Part shown: positions 46,538 through 59,286 of the stretch, in pieces | How the letters are laid out: each line of letters opens with the position of its first letter | Numbering within the stretch: the stretch's first letter is position 1 | Assembly (NCBI RefSeq): GCF_014898815.1 | Contig: NW_026515473.1 | Location: forward strand, 620,001-684,000 | Source of the DNA: Panonychus citri | Lineage: Eukaryota; Arthropoda; Arachnida; Trombidiformes; Tetranychidae | Direction of reading: 5' to 3' | Length of the DNA: 64,000 bases | Translations under genes and position numbers: made by a program | The notes under the pieces: generated by a model | Seen by the model: only the letters and a program-made list of their open reading frames with translations | What the model was told of the DNA's origin: nothing | Database searches by the model: none

Positions 46538-47438
46538 TTCTATTGAGAATAAAATAAATTGGAACAATTAAAAACAAATAAAATCAATTAATTGAATTAA
46601 CAATTTTCTCAAGATGTAAACAGTTGATTAAACACTTTTTAAATGAACAAAAATTTAGCGGTTAGAATGTAACCAGTTTATGCTTTTCTATTAATCGGAA
46701 AAAAGCATAAAAAGCACAATTCGCATAAATTAAATTCTAATCACATTTGTTGTTTACTAATCACAATTTGTTTTTCTCCAACAATCAACCAATGATTTAA
46801 CCATTTCAGGTGAGTTACAATTAAGATTTTAATCACTAATTGTCCAGTTAATTGGTCGATGATTCGATTAGTTCGTTGGGTTTAATTTTAAACTGGAAGT
46901 GATTTTTACTCTTTTCAAAATCTGAGATATGATTTTTTAGTTTTTTTTTCATTTATTGATTTGATTTGATTGTTTAATTTTTCCCAATTGGTTTAATTGT
47001 TTTGTGTTTACCTTTCATTTTGTTGACTCTTCATGTTTAACTCTTGCTACTTTTGATTGTTTTAATTTCATTCGTTGGTTTTTCTGTTTTTCTCTAGACT
47101 TTTGGAGTTATCCAATTACTTTCAAGATGTGGTTAAAGTTAATTGTTCACCATTGGTTCAAACATGTCATTACCTGAAAGTCCTATTGGAACAATTTAAC
47201 TAGATTTTTCGATGATTAACTAATCACTTTTTCTTGTTGGAAAGTATAAAATCAGAGTGATGGCCATGAGTTGATTAACAATCATCCAGTGGACATCGAT
47301 TGTGATTGTTTACTAAACTTAATTGTCTCCTATGTGGTTATTATATATTTAACTTGGTTAATCTAATTACTATTTACTTATCCACTGGAAAATCAACTAA
47401 AAAGATACAATATAAAAGTGATTAACTGATTAAACAAA
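46538..47438. other. Divergent intergenic region between MAD2 and acyltransferase copy 1
   Basis: About 0.9 kb between head-to-head genes, with T-rich tracts at 46935-47030. A TATAAAAG-like element at 47410 (AATATAAAAGTG) lies only 29 bases before the copy 1 start codon. No gene seen. Confidence 0.45.
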
Positions 47439-49760
47439 ATGTTGGAACATTGGAAATCCATAACGATCGGCTTATTGTTGATCTGTTTACTTGATCAAAG
47501 TGAATCTCGTTACCTTGATTCTTGGCTTAAGTTTGAAAATTTCACCCATCAAAATGTGATTAATTTTGTGAATAATTATGAGAATGATTTTCTAACACTA
47601 ATCAATTCAAGTGACGTGACAACTAAGTGTCGATCATCTTTAATCGATTACAAAAATGGACTAATTAACTTCGAGTTAACTTCAGTCAAACGTAAGTGTT
47701 GAATCTTCATCCATATTAACCGTAATTGCAAAAATTAAATCTTTCAATAAGCAAACATGATTTACTTGTTTCAATCCAGTTAATTTCTTTTATTGTCTTT
47801 TGGTTTAGGATTAGATTCGAGCGGAAAATGGCCTAGTGGTGTTTTAGCGGGAACATTTACCGATTTAGGATCATTTGATTCTTGTATTTCATTGGAATCC
47901 AGTCAATATTGTCTTCTCTATACAAATGTCCCTTTATTCAACGAAACGGGATACGAAGGATTCATGCGTCCATACGAACAACAATTATTTAATTTCTCTT
48001 CTCAACCATTCCAATATTTCTCGAAATATATTCACTTTCTTCGTCGAATGAATATAACAACCGGACTATGTGTACCTGATGATTGTTCGAGAGAAGAATT
48101 GAAACATTTAGTCGGAAAATTTTTCGACAAATATAATACTGGTTTAATCGCTGATGTTGATCTTTGTTACTCTAAACCAGAGACTATTGTATGGAGAGCA
48201 TCAGAAGCGATTGGACTTGGATTAGTTGTGTTGATTATATTTCTAAATTTAATTGGAAGTTGGTCATCGGAGGAATCGCTTCTTTCATCGTTTAATTGGT
48301 CAGCAAATAGAAGGAAATTATTCACGATTGATAATTCGGCTACTTATGAATCCTTGAGCTTCTTGGATGGAATCAAAGTATTTACCATGTTCTTGGTGGT
48401 TCTTTCTCATTTCCAAATGGGAAACATGTTCAACTTATATATGGAATCGTTCAGATTCATTGAGATCGTCACTAATCCGGCCTTTATCCCAGTTTATCTC
48501 GCCCCTTACACCGTTGATCTTTTCCTTATGGTAACAGGACTGCTTATGGGCTTTTATTTCTTCTCTGGTAAACGAAGTCTCAATGTTCTGTCCTATGTGG
48601 TCGGTCGATGGGCTCGATTTGCCGCTCTAATGGGTTGGATTATCTGCTTGCAGTTCATCTTTTTCGGTGAACATTTTCGTTACTATTTTGGTGGACCATT
48701 TTGGGGAGATTATAGTTCCGTTGGGTCAATAGTTGGATCTTGTGAGAGAACCTGGTTCACTACATTGTTACTGAGTCAATTTTGGTTCGACAGTTCGAGC
48801 GACGCTAATGTTTGTCTCTTATTCGATTGGTACCTTGCGGCAGATTTTATGCTCTCAGTTATGTTTCTTCTTGTTCTATTTCCGTATCTTAAAAAATATC
48901 GAAAAGTATCAATTTTTATGTCGATCTTTTTAATCGCCGTTGGACTTTCATTTTCTGGCCTTGGAATTCACTTTCTCGGTATTCCGACAACTTGGATCGC
49001 AAGTAATTTCCAACGAATGCCACTAATTCAATACTCGTTTGATTTCAATCTTAAACCATGGCCTCATATGGGTTCCTACTTTGTCGGGGTCACTTTCGGC
49101 TTCATCGTGTCCAATCCTAAGCTAAAGTTATCAAAGGTAAAAGATAATATTGACCTTTAAAAATTTCGAAACTTCAACCTTTTAATCTCTATTTTTATGT
49201 TCAGATTTCGTTAATTTTGGTTGATTTTATGTCTATTGTGTTTATCCGCTAATTTTATTTACGAATATGCTGTTAATCGATTTGGAATTGATCCCGTTTA
49301 TCCGATCGCTTTGACCTATGGAATTGTCTCCAAGACAATTTGGTCGGCAGGATGGGCTTGGATTGTTTTAATTCTCAAATTAGGATACTTCCAATCAGTT
49401 TCGAGATTTTTGTCACACAAAGTTTTCAGAATTCTTTCCAAAATCAACTTATCGGTTCTTTGTACCAACTTGCTCATCATTAGACTTCGTTCTGGATCAT
49501 CGAGAACTCTAAATTATCCGGCCTACATTGACGCTCTTCTTTATCACTATTTTCCATTGTACATAATTATTTATACTCTTGCATTAGTATCGACGCTGAT
49601 GGTTGAATTTCCAACTGTTAATTTGCTGAGAAATATTTTTAACAATCAACGTAAACAAAAAAAAATGATCAACAAAATTGACCAATCTCCTGGTGAGGAA
49701 AATCACAATTTAACTGAACGAGCAATTACCAGAATTGTTATCACTTCTGATAATAGTTAA
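47439..49760 (+). CDS. NRF-6 type acyltransferase, copy 1 (frame broken at exon 3)
   Basis: Exons 47439-47691, 47809-49136 and 49205-49760. Exon 1 gives a signal peptide (MLEHWKSITIGLLLICLL) and the start of the extracellular NRF domain. Exon 2 continues it with conserved cysteines (SCISLESSQYCLLY, TGLCVPDDCSREEL), then the membrane acyltransferase-3 domain from about VVLIIFLNLIGSW, including SFLDGIKVFTMFLVVLSHF. Exon 3 supplies the final helices (ANFIYEYAVNRFGIDP...). This is the nose-resistant-to-fluoxetine family, known from lipid transport and drug response in C. elegans. Exons 1 and 2 join in frame, but exon 3 read from its only acceptor (TTCAG at 49200-49204) stops after 15 codons. The real coding frame of exon 3 is one base off (or two bases lost), and the paralogue at 52.3 kb is five bases longer at this spot. 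Either a sequence error or a recent pseudogene. Confidence 0.8.
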
Positions 49761-52268
49761 GCAACAATTAACCACAACAATCAAATTATGTTTTAAATAT
49801 CTATCGACATTATAATCACCTGATATTCAGGTAACTGTTATTATTATTGACTAAATTTTCAAAGACAAACCAATTCAAAAATTGGAGACTCAAAGTTTTA
49901 TATTTTTTTCAACTCAATTCAATTTGACATTGTAATTATGTTGCTTTTATTTACCACAATTAAACAAATCACAACAAAATCACAATTGTTACTTAACTTA
50001 CTGAATTAATGATCAACAATTAGCTGGTATTTATATTTCCTTAACTATAAATCATCACCAATACAATGAAATAATCATCATAATCAAGGAAATTACCAAT
50101 CAAATTTAACCACCGGTAAGTCAATTGAGTTAAATTATTAACCTTCACCATCTTAAGATAATTTTTAATGGTTGAACAATCAATTAATCACTGGAAAAAG
50201 TTTGTCAATCAATAATTAAAGATAATCAATATGTTTCATTTTTTGTTTCAATTGAAATTAAATGAACAACAACAATAGTAATTTAGTAATGATGTAAGCA
50301 AAATTTTAAATTGTTCATCTAATCATTTACCTACGTAAATATTTGATTCTAACATAGTATTACAATCAAAATTTACCAATTCACAATTAACATTTAATTA
50401 ATCACTTGAATATATTGATTATTAAATAACCAAATCGATTTTCACTTTCAAGGTTGATTGTTAAATGTAATAATTGTGACAAAAAATAGTTTCTATTCAA
50501 TATTAACTTTTCAAGTAACAATTAAATGTACTTAAGTGAAACAAAGATAACAATTCAATTAATTACAATTAATTAAATTGAAAAACGGTTATGCAATTAA
50601 TAAGCGAGTAACCTGATTTTATTTATGGTTTTTTTGTTTCTTAAGGCTTCAAAAGTTAATCACAATCTAAATCAAGATTAAGGTGATTACTAATTATTCT
50701 CAGGTAAACACACACTAAATTTAATTATTAGAAACTTACGATAAACATGTTAATATAGTTAATTATTGATGAAGAAGAAGGAAAAAAAAGTAACAAATTG
50801 TAATCCAATATTTAAATGATCAAATTTGTTGTTTACGTTGTAAGATATTAACAAGGGTGTTGAGATTTGATATTATCTCTGAAAAGACATTGAATTGTCA
50901 ACTGATTTCCTGATGGAACAATAGTAATTTTCCTTGGTCACTTTCCGTTTCCTTTTGCACGAGAAAAAATAAAGATGAACACTCAAAATAAGAAACACTT
51001 TTAAAAAGGTTAATTAATGTAACAAATTGATTAAAGAAATTGAAATGGAAAAGAATAAAAAATATTCTCTTCCTTCTCATTGGTCGAAATCAATTGTTAC
51101 CAAGGGACGAAAATGAAAGGATCAAGTTGATCTCTTATCCATTGACCATTTAGTCATTTTAGTTTCAAGTGTTGGATTAAAACGTTAATTGTTACGCTTT
51201 TGTGTTGGAGCGAAAATTAATTGGAAATTGTTACAGTTAATTGGAGATCAATTAGTGAAACAAAGATCAAGGTAAGAGAAAAGATGATTAATTAAGACGA
51301 GGAGAGAGAGAGAGAGAGAGAGAGACGAACTATAAACTGGAAGGGAAGAAAGAGAAAAATTAATGTTCTATTCTGTTAAAATTGATCTTGAAATGAGAGA
51401 GAAGAGAAAAATGATTTTCTTTTCTTCTTCTCTTTCTCTTTCTTTTTCTTCTTTCTTATTTCTTCGGCTATTGAACCAATACACGAATTTGATTATCATC
51501 ATCAATTTTTTCTTCTTCTCCTCCTTCTTCTTAAATTAAATTCCCTCCACAATTTGATTATTTTAATCATTTACAATTCTGTGGTTTATGTGATAACCAT
51601 TTCAACTTGAGTTTTCTTTTAATTTGGTGGATTTCTCATAATCCATGTTGACCGTTTTCACTTTGTTGTTTGTTAATTTCTTTTAGCCAATGGTTTCTCT
51701 TATCATCAGAATCAACTGACAATTAAATCGACTATTCTGTTTCTCTAACTAAACCATTGACCATTAAAGGTGAGTTAATCTTGTTTTAATTTTTTTCTAC
51801 TCTCGAATCTTATTCTCATCCCACCTTAATGATTAAGGCTTTAATCCCATATCCCTGGTCTACAGATAGGTTATTATCTGTATCTATAGCCTTGAATTAA
51901 CGGAAAATTTTCCGATTGATTAACATCATTTTTTTAAAGGCCTATTCAAGTTACTGTTGATAATTATTACGGTCAATTAGAAAGTCTTATTTTTTATCTA
52001 AGACTCTGTCTCATCAGTGTTTCAAATGGAAAGTTTTTCTATTCTATTGAACTTGAATTATTCATTCTCTGATCAGCAATGAAAATATTAGATCAATTTG
52101 CTTAATCTGACATTTAAATCCTGTTTCTTGTTTGAATTGTTTTCGTCTTAACTTTTGTTGATCTTTATTCACTCTCAACAGTTTTCCATTGGAATCACTC
52201 ATCTAATCAACTGTGTTTTCTTTGTGATTGACCAGCTACAAAAAAAAATATTCACCATCAACGTCGAA
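49761..52268. other. Intergenic between the acyltransferase copies
   Basis: About 2.5 kb, no supported gene. It holds a GA microsatellite (51302-51324), CT-rich stretches near 51420-51450 and 51510-51530, and, from about 51700, a likely 5' UTR exon of copy 2 (donor AAAG|GTGAGT near 51770, acceptor CAACAG near 52182). Confidence 0.45.
51302..51324. repeat. (GA)n microsatellite
   Basis: About eleven GA units, flanked by more purine-rich sequence. Confidence 0.9.
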
Positions 52269-54716
52269 ATGTTTACATTTTCATCGATACCTTTATATCA
52301 ATTCTATTGCTATTAGTTAATCTACCTGATCAAAGTGAATCTCGTTACATTGATTCTTGGTTTAAGTTTGAAAATTTCACCCATCAAAATGTGATTAATT
52401 TTGTGAATAATTATGAGAATGATTTTCTAACACTAATCAATTCAAGTGACGTGACAACTAAATGTCGATCATCTTTAATCGATTACAAAAATGGACTAAT
52501 TAACTTCGAGTTAACATCAGTCAAACGTAAGTCACTTTTGGTTTATTTATTTTAAGCTTTTTAATGATTTTCATTCATGATGATTGTCAAATTTGTACAA
52601 TTATCAAGAATACAATTCATAATTATTTCAAATTATTTAATGTTTACAGAAAAATCCAAACTCGATTAGCCTTGAAGCAATTTAGTTTCCTATTGAAATC
52701 TTTATTAACCTCTACAAATTATAGTCTAATACTTTTAATAGGTTTATAATTAATGATAATTATTAAATAAGTTTGTCTGATTGTCTGATCCTCATCAACA
52801 ATTTAAAAATTTAGTTGTTTTAACTCAATTTCTTCATGAATAAACTATTTCAGGATTAGATTCAAGCGGAAAATGGCCTAGTGGTGTTTTAGCGGGAACA
52901 TTTACCGATTTAGGATCATTTGATTCTTGTATTTCATTGGAATCCAGTCAATATTGTCTTCTCTATACAAATGTCCCTTTATTCAACGAAACGGGATACG
53001 AAGGATTCATGCGTCCATACGAACAGCAATTATTTAATTTCTCTTCTCAACCATTCCAATATTTCTCGAAATATATTCACTTTCTTCGTCGAATGAATAT
53101 AACAACCGGACTATGTGTACCTGATGATTGTTCGAGAGAAGAATTGAAACATTTGGTTGGAAAATTTTTCGACAAATATAATACTGGTTTAATCGCTGAT
53201 GTTGATCTTTGTTACTCTAAACCAGAGACTATTGTATGGAGAGCATCAGAAGCGATTGGACTTGGATTAGTTGTATTGATTATATTTCTAAATTTAATTG
53301 GAAGTTGGTCATCGGAGGAATCGCTTCTTTCATCGTTTAATTGGTCAGCAAATAAGAGGAAATTATTCACGATTGATAATTCGGCTACTTATGAATCATT
53401 GAGCTTCTTGGATGGAATCAAAGTATTTACCATGTTCTTGGTGGTTCTTTCTCATTTCCAAATGGGAAACATGTTCAATTTATACAAGGACTCATTTAAA
53501 TTTATGGAAGCTGCTGCTAATCCAACTTTTGTCCTGGTTTATCTCGCTCCTTACACCGTTGATCTTTTCCTAATGGTAACGGGACTGCTTATGGGCTTTT
53601 ATTTCTTCTCTGGAAAACGAAGGCTTGACCTTGTTCCTTATATTCTCGGTCGATGGATTAGATTTTCAACTTTAATTGGTTGGGTTATTTGCTTGCAGTT
53701 TATATTTTTCGGTGAACATTTCCACCACTATTTTGGTGGGCCTTTGTGGAGCGACTATAATGCAATTGGTTCAATAGTCGAATCCTGTGAAAAAACATGG
53801 CTTCCCACTTTGCTACTTAATCAATTCTGGTTCGATAGCTCAGAAGATGTAAATGTTTGTCTACTTTTTGACTGGTATCTCGCGGCTGATTTCATCCTGG
53901 CGATTATTTTCCTAATTGTTTTGGTACCTTACCTCAAAAACCACAAAAAAATTTCACTCATTCTTACAATATCTCTGATTCTTATTGGAATTGTTTTGAC
54001 TGGACTTGGTATTTATCGTCTCAATATACCAACAACCTGGATAGCAACTAATTTCCAACGTAAGCCGTTCCTACAATACTCATTCGACTTTAATCTAAAA
54101 CCTTGGCCTCATATTGGACCTTATTTCGTTGGTGTCTTATTTGGCTACATAATATCTTATCCCAAATTGAAACTTTCTCAAGTAAGTTGTAACGAAAATT
54201 ATTTCAATTCAAATAGATAAAGATTTATATCCGTTTATAAATTCACAGTTAACTTTAACTTTTGGTTGGTTGATTTGTATAACTTGTCTGTCGATTAATT
54301 TCTTATACGAATATGCTGTTAATCGATATGGAATTAACCCTGAATACCCGATTGCTTTTACTTACGGAACAATCGCCAAGACAATTTGGTCAATTGGATG
54401 GGCTTGGATTATATTAATTCTCAGATTGGGTTATCTACAGCCGATCTCCAGCTATTTATCTCGTCCAATTTTCAGAATATTTTCTCGAATCAATCTATCC
54501 GTACTATGCACCAATTTAATGATAATTCGTCTGCGTTCTGGATCAACTAGAACACTAAATTATCCTAGTTACACTGAAGTTGTACTATTTAATTACCTTC
54601 CGGTTTACATAATAATCTATGTAATGTCCATTTTATCAACTATATTGATTGAATTCCCAACAGTTAATTTACTGAAAAGGCTATTCACTGGTCCGAGAAA
54701 ATCTCAAAAGCGATAA
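52269..54716 (+). CDS. NRF-6 type acyltransferase, copy 2
   Basis: Exons about 52269-52526, 52854-54181 and 54249-54716. Exons 2 and 3 close perfectly in frame and exon 2 is the same length (1328 nt) as in copy 1. Architecture as in copy 1: secreted/luminal NRF domain, then a multi-helix acyltransferase-3 domain ending INFLYEYAVNRYGINP and IEFPTVNLLKRLF. The start is uncertain. The frame open into DQSESRYIDSW has no ATG; an ATG at 52269 starts a good leader (MFTFSSIPLYQF) but in a frame that is one base off, again as if one base were missing near 52305. Exon 1 after position 52328 and the first half of exon 2 are almost identical in nucleotides to copy 1, the rest is not. The intron differs in length (327 against 117) and sequence. 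Confidence 0.82.
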
Positions 54717-55095
54717 CAATTACAATAAACCAATGGTAATCACTAAGCTAGTAATTACCAACGATAGTTAATCACATAATAATGAGATAATCAACTAGCA
54801 GTTCAATTTGAATATTGTAAATATATTTATCAAATCAACATGTAACTTTTTTAAAAATCATATTCAAGTTTAACCACATGCACGTTCTCAATAATTGTAA
54901 TCTATATCCAAAAAAAAATCTTAATTCAATTATTAAAACAATTAAAAATTGTTTGTTAATTTTTTCTGTGACAACTTTTTATGCTGATTTCAAAAATGTC
55001 AAAATTTTTCTTATCGGACTTCAAATACAAAAGATACACCGGAAAATGTAATTAAGCGTAACTTATTATCAAAATTGAAAATTTAATCAAAAATA
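54717..55095. other. 3' flank of acyltransferase copy 2
   Basis: AT-rich, no gene seen; ends at the TA that precedes the palindromic element. Confidence 0.4.
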
Positions 55096-55350
55096 CAGGG
55101 CTATTCAGCTATTTTTACCGATGTTTTTTGCGATTTTCTCAGCAACTAAGAGTCAGAGAGACACGAGACTTGAGTGGTACGAGTTTGAGCGATACTCAAT
55201 TGTTATATCAAAAGATCAAGGTCATTCAGGTCATCGGTAAAATAACACGTTTCAAGGTCAAACTCGTACCACTCAAGTCTCGTGTCTCTCTGACTCTTAG
55301 TTGCTGATAAAATCGCAAAAAACATCGATAAAAATAGCTGAATAGCCCTG
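55096..55350. mobile_element. Palindromic MITE-like element with TA flanks
   Basis: A long inverted repeat: the arm 55096-55188 (starting CAGGGCTATTCAGC) is repeated in reverse complement at about 55259-55350 (ending GCTGAATAGCCCTG) with only a few mismatches, around a loop of about 70 bases. A TA dinucleotide stands on each side (55094-55095 and 55351-55352), as after Tc1/mariner-type insertion. It has no coding capacity, so it would be a non-autonomous miniature element. Confidence 0.85.
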
Positions 55351-55780
55351 TAGATAAAAAAGCACTGAAATGTTCTATTATCAGGCTAAGATAAGAGAAA
55401 AGTGAACAATATAATACCCCTTTCCCTACGAGCCAGGTCGAATCTCTTTTCTCTCTTTGTCTAGTTCACTATGGCTAGAAGGGAACCTGTCAACTTTAAT
55501 ATCCCAATTGAAGTTTCGTCAATCCAGGTCAAATCGACTTTAGTTTGTTTTGGTACAAACGGCTGGCGGGCGTGCCTATGTGTTGGTCATGTTTCACTTG
55601 TTTGTTCAACAGTTACCGACCGAATCATACTCCATTAAATGGAGTGGCTGTTCAATATGCTTACACTTTTATTACTCTTGGTCACGAAGCTTTTACTTGA
55701 CAATTACAATCAATTTCAAAATCGTAGCCCACGATGAAATAGCGTGGATAATGAATAATTATAAAATGGCCAGCAAATAA
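55351..55780. other. Sequence between the two element pieces
   Basis: Less AT-rich than its surroundings, with words such as GGCTGGCGGGCGTGCC at 55560-55575. It may be the interior of a larger element (55096-55880) with the same CAGGGCTATTCAG ends, or unrelated sequence between two insertions. The 76-codon frame at 55550-55780 is unsupported. Confidence 0.4.
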
Positions 55781-55880
55781 CCTTGAAACGCGTTATTTTA
55801 CCGATGACCTGAATGACCTTGATCTTTTAATATGACAATTAAGTATCACTCAAACCTACTCAAAATGCTGAATAGCCCTG
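55781..55880. mobile_element. Partial second copy of the same element
   Basis: Bases 55781-55855 match, in reverse complement, the loop of the element at 55096-55350 (GTTATTTTACCGATGACCTG and onward), and the piece ends in the same terminal GCTGAATAGCCCTG followed by TA at 55881-55882. The long inner arm is deleted. Confidence 0.75.
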
Positions 55881-55882
55881 TA

Positions 55883-57216
55883 CATCAAAAAGTTTATTCA
55901 TGTGATACAGCAAGATCTCTGCGTAAATGTGCAGTTAACAAAAATGAAGAAAAAATCAAGTAAGTTAAATTCATTGTCAAAACTCATGCATGCTAATTTA
56001 TTAATCATCTCCATTTCTAACAGCGGAAATCATTAAACCAATGAACGATATTAATATTGTTACGAAATAAAGTAAAGCTTAAAATGAGAAAGAGGTTAAA
56101 ATGGTTTGTAAGGTTAAACTTCAAAAATGTCAATTTGTCCTCTGTCTCAACAAGTGTCAAGTTTCAAAGATTGGTTTAAATACTTATCAGTGAGTCTTCG
56201 TAGGGTACAAGTTAGTGTATAACTCACAAACAATTTCTAATGATCGAAAGTATAATAGATGTGACAATATCAAGAACATGCTGCAGAATGACGAGTAAAT
56301 TTTCAATACATTTATCATGTGCTACAATACTGCGGTGTCAAATTATTTGAAACTAATAATTCATCATTCCAATATTTTAAAGATGCAGTTTGGTTATACC
56401 AACCTCCAATATCCATGAAAGTTTGACAATACGCCCTGATGGGAAAATCGATGATGATTAAATATTTCATTTGTAATTATAATTACAGGACACATCAAAT
56501 TTTCTTCAACGTATCCAAGATCAATAATATTCGTTAGCTAGCCAATCACCTGGTTATAAGGTTGTTTCAATAATTATTAAACCGAAATTAAGTTGGCTTG
56601 AAAAACAAATGGTTATGCTTTCAACCAGCTTAGGCAAAAGATTCTTATTCTCCTTTTGAGCTGATACTTGGATATTTTTAGTAATTTTAGCCGAACTTGT
56701 AATCCTAAATACAAAAAAATCTTAGTTCTGTTATTAAAACAATTAAAAAAGTGACTTGATGATCATTGACAAGTAATCTCTTTACATGATCAATCAATCG
56801 TTCAAGTTTATTCACCAAAATCAATGAAGAAAAAAAAATTCAACGAAAAACAATTAAAAAGTTAATCAACTAACTCATTGAACGAAAAAAAGTCCATTGA
56901 CTTTTAATTAACTCCAATCATCAATCAAATTGATTCAATGAAAAGACATCAATCAATTATAATAAAATCTTTCTTATTTAAATTATTCACATTACAACAA
57001 TTTAATTTAATTGTAAACAATTGAAATTTTTTGTTCTTTTCAAATTTCAATTTGGCTCCATTGACTTTCCACTCATGTCAATTGGCGACTTAACTGTTGC
57101 TTTGTTTACATGTTAATCTTATGGTGAAAGTGCCAAAAATGGTTTAATTAACTAGTCATGTTAATTGTTGATCTATTTGACAATTAATATTGTTCGCTGA
57201 TTGGATTGATCATGAA
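55883..57216. other. Intergenic upstream of FAM20B
   Basis: No gene seen on either strand. AT-rich, with possible decayed repeat sequence at about 56150-56700 that I cannot match to anything in the window. Confidence 0.4.
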
Positions 57217-59286
57217 ATGAAATTGCGATCGAGATTAAGTCTCTACACTCTCATAATCAGCGGTTTTTCCTTTTTTGTTTCGGTTATTATTCTAGTCACT
57301 TTTGATTATTCTGTTAGTGATTCTCCTAAGGTGAGTGGTTTTGTTTAATTTCTTAGTAGTTAATTGTATTAATTTGTTTTTTTTCTTCTTCTTCAATGTC
57401 ATTGGTTAGTTTAATTCTAAATCTAGAGGTCACAAAGTTGAACAAAAAGCTCCAATCTCACAACCTTTGGTACAAAAACAAAATGGCTCCTCTAAATTGC
57501 TTCCAACAGTTGACTTGACTCTGATTTCCAGGTTAATTGATGATAAATTAAACAATGCTCAATTTATGGACAAATTAATTTCAATTAATCCAATTGATGA
57601 AATTAACTTTGATTCGGAATCTCTTTCAATTCAATCTACCCATCACGATAGACCTGAATCTATCTGGAATATAGCTGCCAATTGGATAAATGCAAGAGGT
57701 TAGTGGTTAATTCAAATTTAATTTAATCACCTCGACAATTTATAAACATTGGAGATTAAGTTAATTATTAAAATGGTAATTCGAATAGCAATTGAAAGTT
57801 AATCATATCGAAAATATAATCACGTTTAGATTGTTTATCTTTCTGTCTTATTCAATGGACATCAATTTGTTTTCTTTTGTCTCCTAATCAAGAATCTAAA
57901 TCTATTTTAAAATTGATTCTCATGACATTGAATTATTCTTGAAGACGATCAGATATTATCGAATTGGAACTGAAACCTTGATAATTACCTATTATTATCC
58001 ATTATATTCACTCAACGAATTCAAGGATAATCGATACCGGGACTTTTCCCTTAGACACATTAATAGTTAGCTCATGATCGTCATTATTTTTTGGCTAATT
58101 GTCAATTAGAATCAACAAAAATACAAGATAATTTAGTTCCTGGATCATCTTGTTTAACATGGAAACAAATTACTTTTGAATTACTTTGATGATTCTTAAT
58201 TTTAGCCTCAGGGTAACGATTCACCTAAAGCAAATTATTCGTTGATGAAATTGATGATTTATTAATAACCCTTTTGCTTTTTCCTCTTCCTCTTTTTGAT
58301 TATCAGAAATTATACCGGAAAATGCATCAAATTTGGACTCAATCACTCGACTTATGGTTGAATCGAAGATCGTTAAAAGTTCAATACCTTCAAAAGGAAC
58401 TCAATTAAAAGTGATGTTAGTTTTAGATGGAAATCAACAAGTACTATTTAAACCAATGAGATTCCCTCGTGATCATATAATTAACGGTGAACCTTATGCA
58501 GGATCAGATCGACATAACGGTGAAATAGTGGCCTTCCATTTATCAAGAATATTAAATCTACGAACAGCTCCAATTACCGTTGGTCGTCGTCTCCATGTAA
58601 CCAAAGAATTAAAATCAACAGCATCGGCAAATCTTTTGGCAACATTTTTAACCCAAACCGATTTAACTGATTGTTTCTATGGGAGATGTTTGTATTGTAA
58701 TCAACGGGATTACATTTGTCCCAATCAGAAGGACGGTTTTCTCGAAGGTGCTCTTGTATTAATGTTTCCATCTCGATTTAGACTTGAACGAGTTCGCAGT
58801 CCTTGGCAGCGAACCTACAAAACTAAAGTTAAAGCCAAATGGGAGATTGATGGTTTATATTGTTACAATCGAGTAGTTCCCGTTTTAACCATCCAACGGA
58901 TTCTTGATCTGATTGATACATCAATCTTTGATTATCTCCTTGGGAATGCTGATAGACATCATTATGAAATATTCCGAGGGACACCAGAAAGCGCCATTTT
59001 GTTGATCGATAATGGTAAAAGCTTCGGGAATCCATTCAAAGATGAATTGTCCATTTTAGCGCCATTGTATCAATGTTGTCTGGTTCGACGATCAACTTAT
59101 CGACGATTGTTAACTGTTGAGAAAAATGGTCTTAGTAATTTAATTGAAACGTTTACCAGAAAAGATCCACTTTATCCTTTATTGACTGGTGAGCATTTAT
59201 TTGCACTGGATAGAAGATTAAAACAAATCTTAGCTCTTATTGACATTTGTCTTGATGAGAAAGGAGAAAGTAAAGTATTTCAATGA
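57217..59286 (+). CDS. FAM20B: FAM20B, glycosaminoglycan xylosylkinase
   Basis: Exons 57217-57330, 57410-57698 and 58307-59286 close to 460 residues. Exon 1 encodes a type II signal anchor (about residues 10-30), placing the kinase in the Golgi lumen. The catalytic domain starts near KPMRFPRDHIINGEPYAGSD and shows FYGRCLYCNQRDYIC with the FAM20B cysteine pattern, FLEGALVLMFP, SIFDYLLGNADRHHYE with the catalytic Asp, LLIDNGKSFGNP with the metal-binding Asp, and SILAPLYQCCLVRRSTY. FAM20B phosphorylates xylose in the proteoglycan linkage region and so sets glycosaminoglycan assembly. It is of the same length class as the human protein (409) with a longer stem. The start is the second of two nearby ATGs; the first (57212) reads into a stop at once. 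AATAAA follows the stop within 15 bases (59299). Confidence 0.94.
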
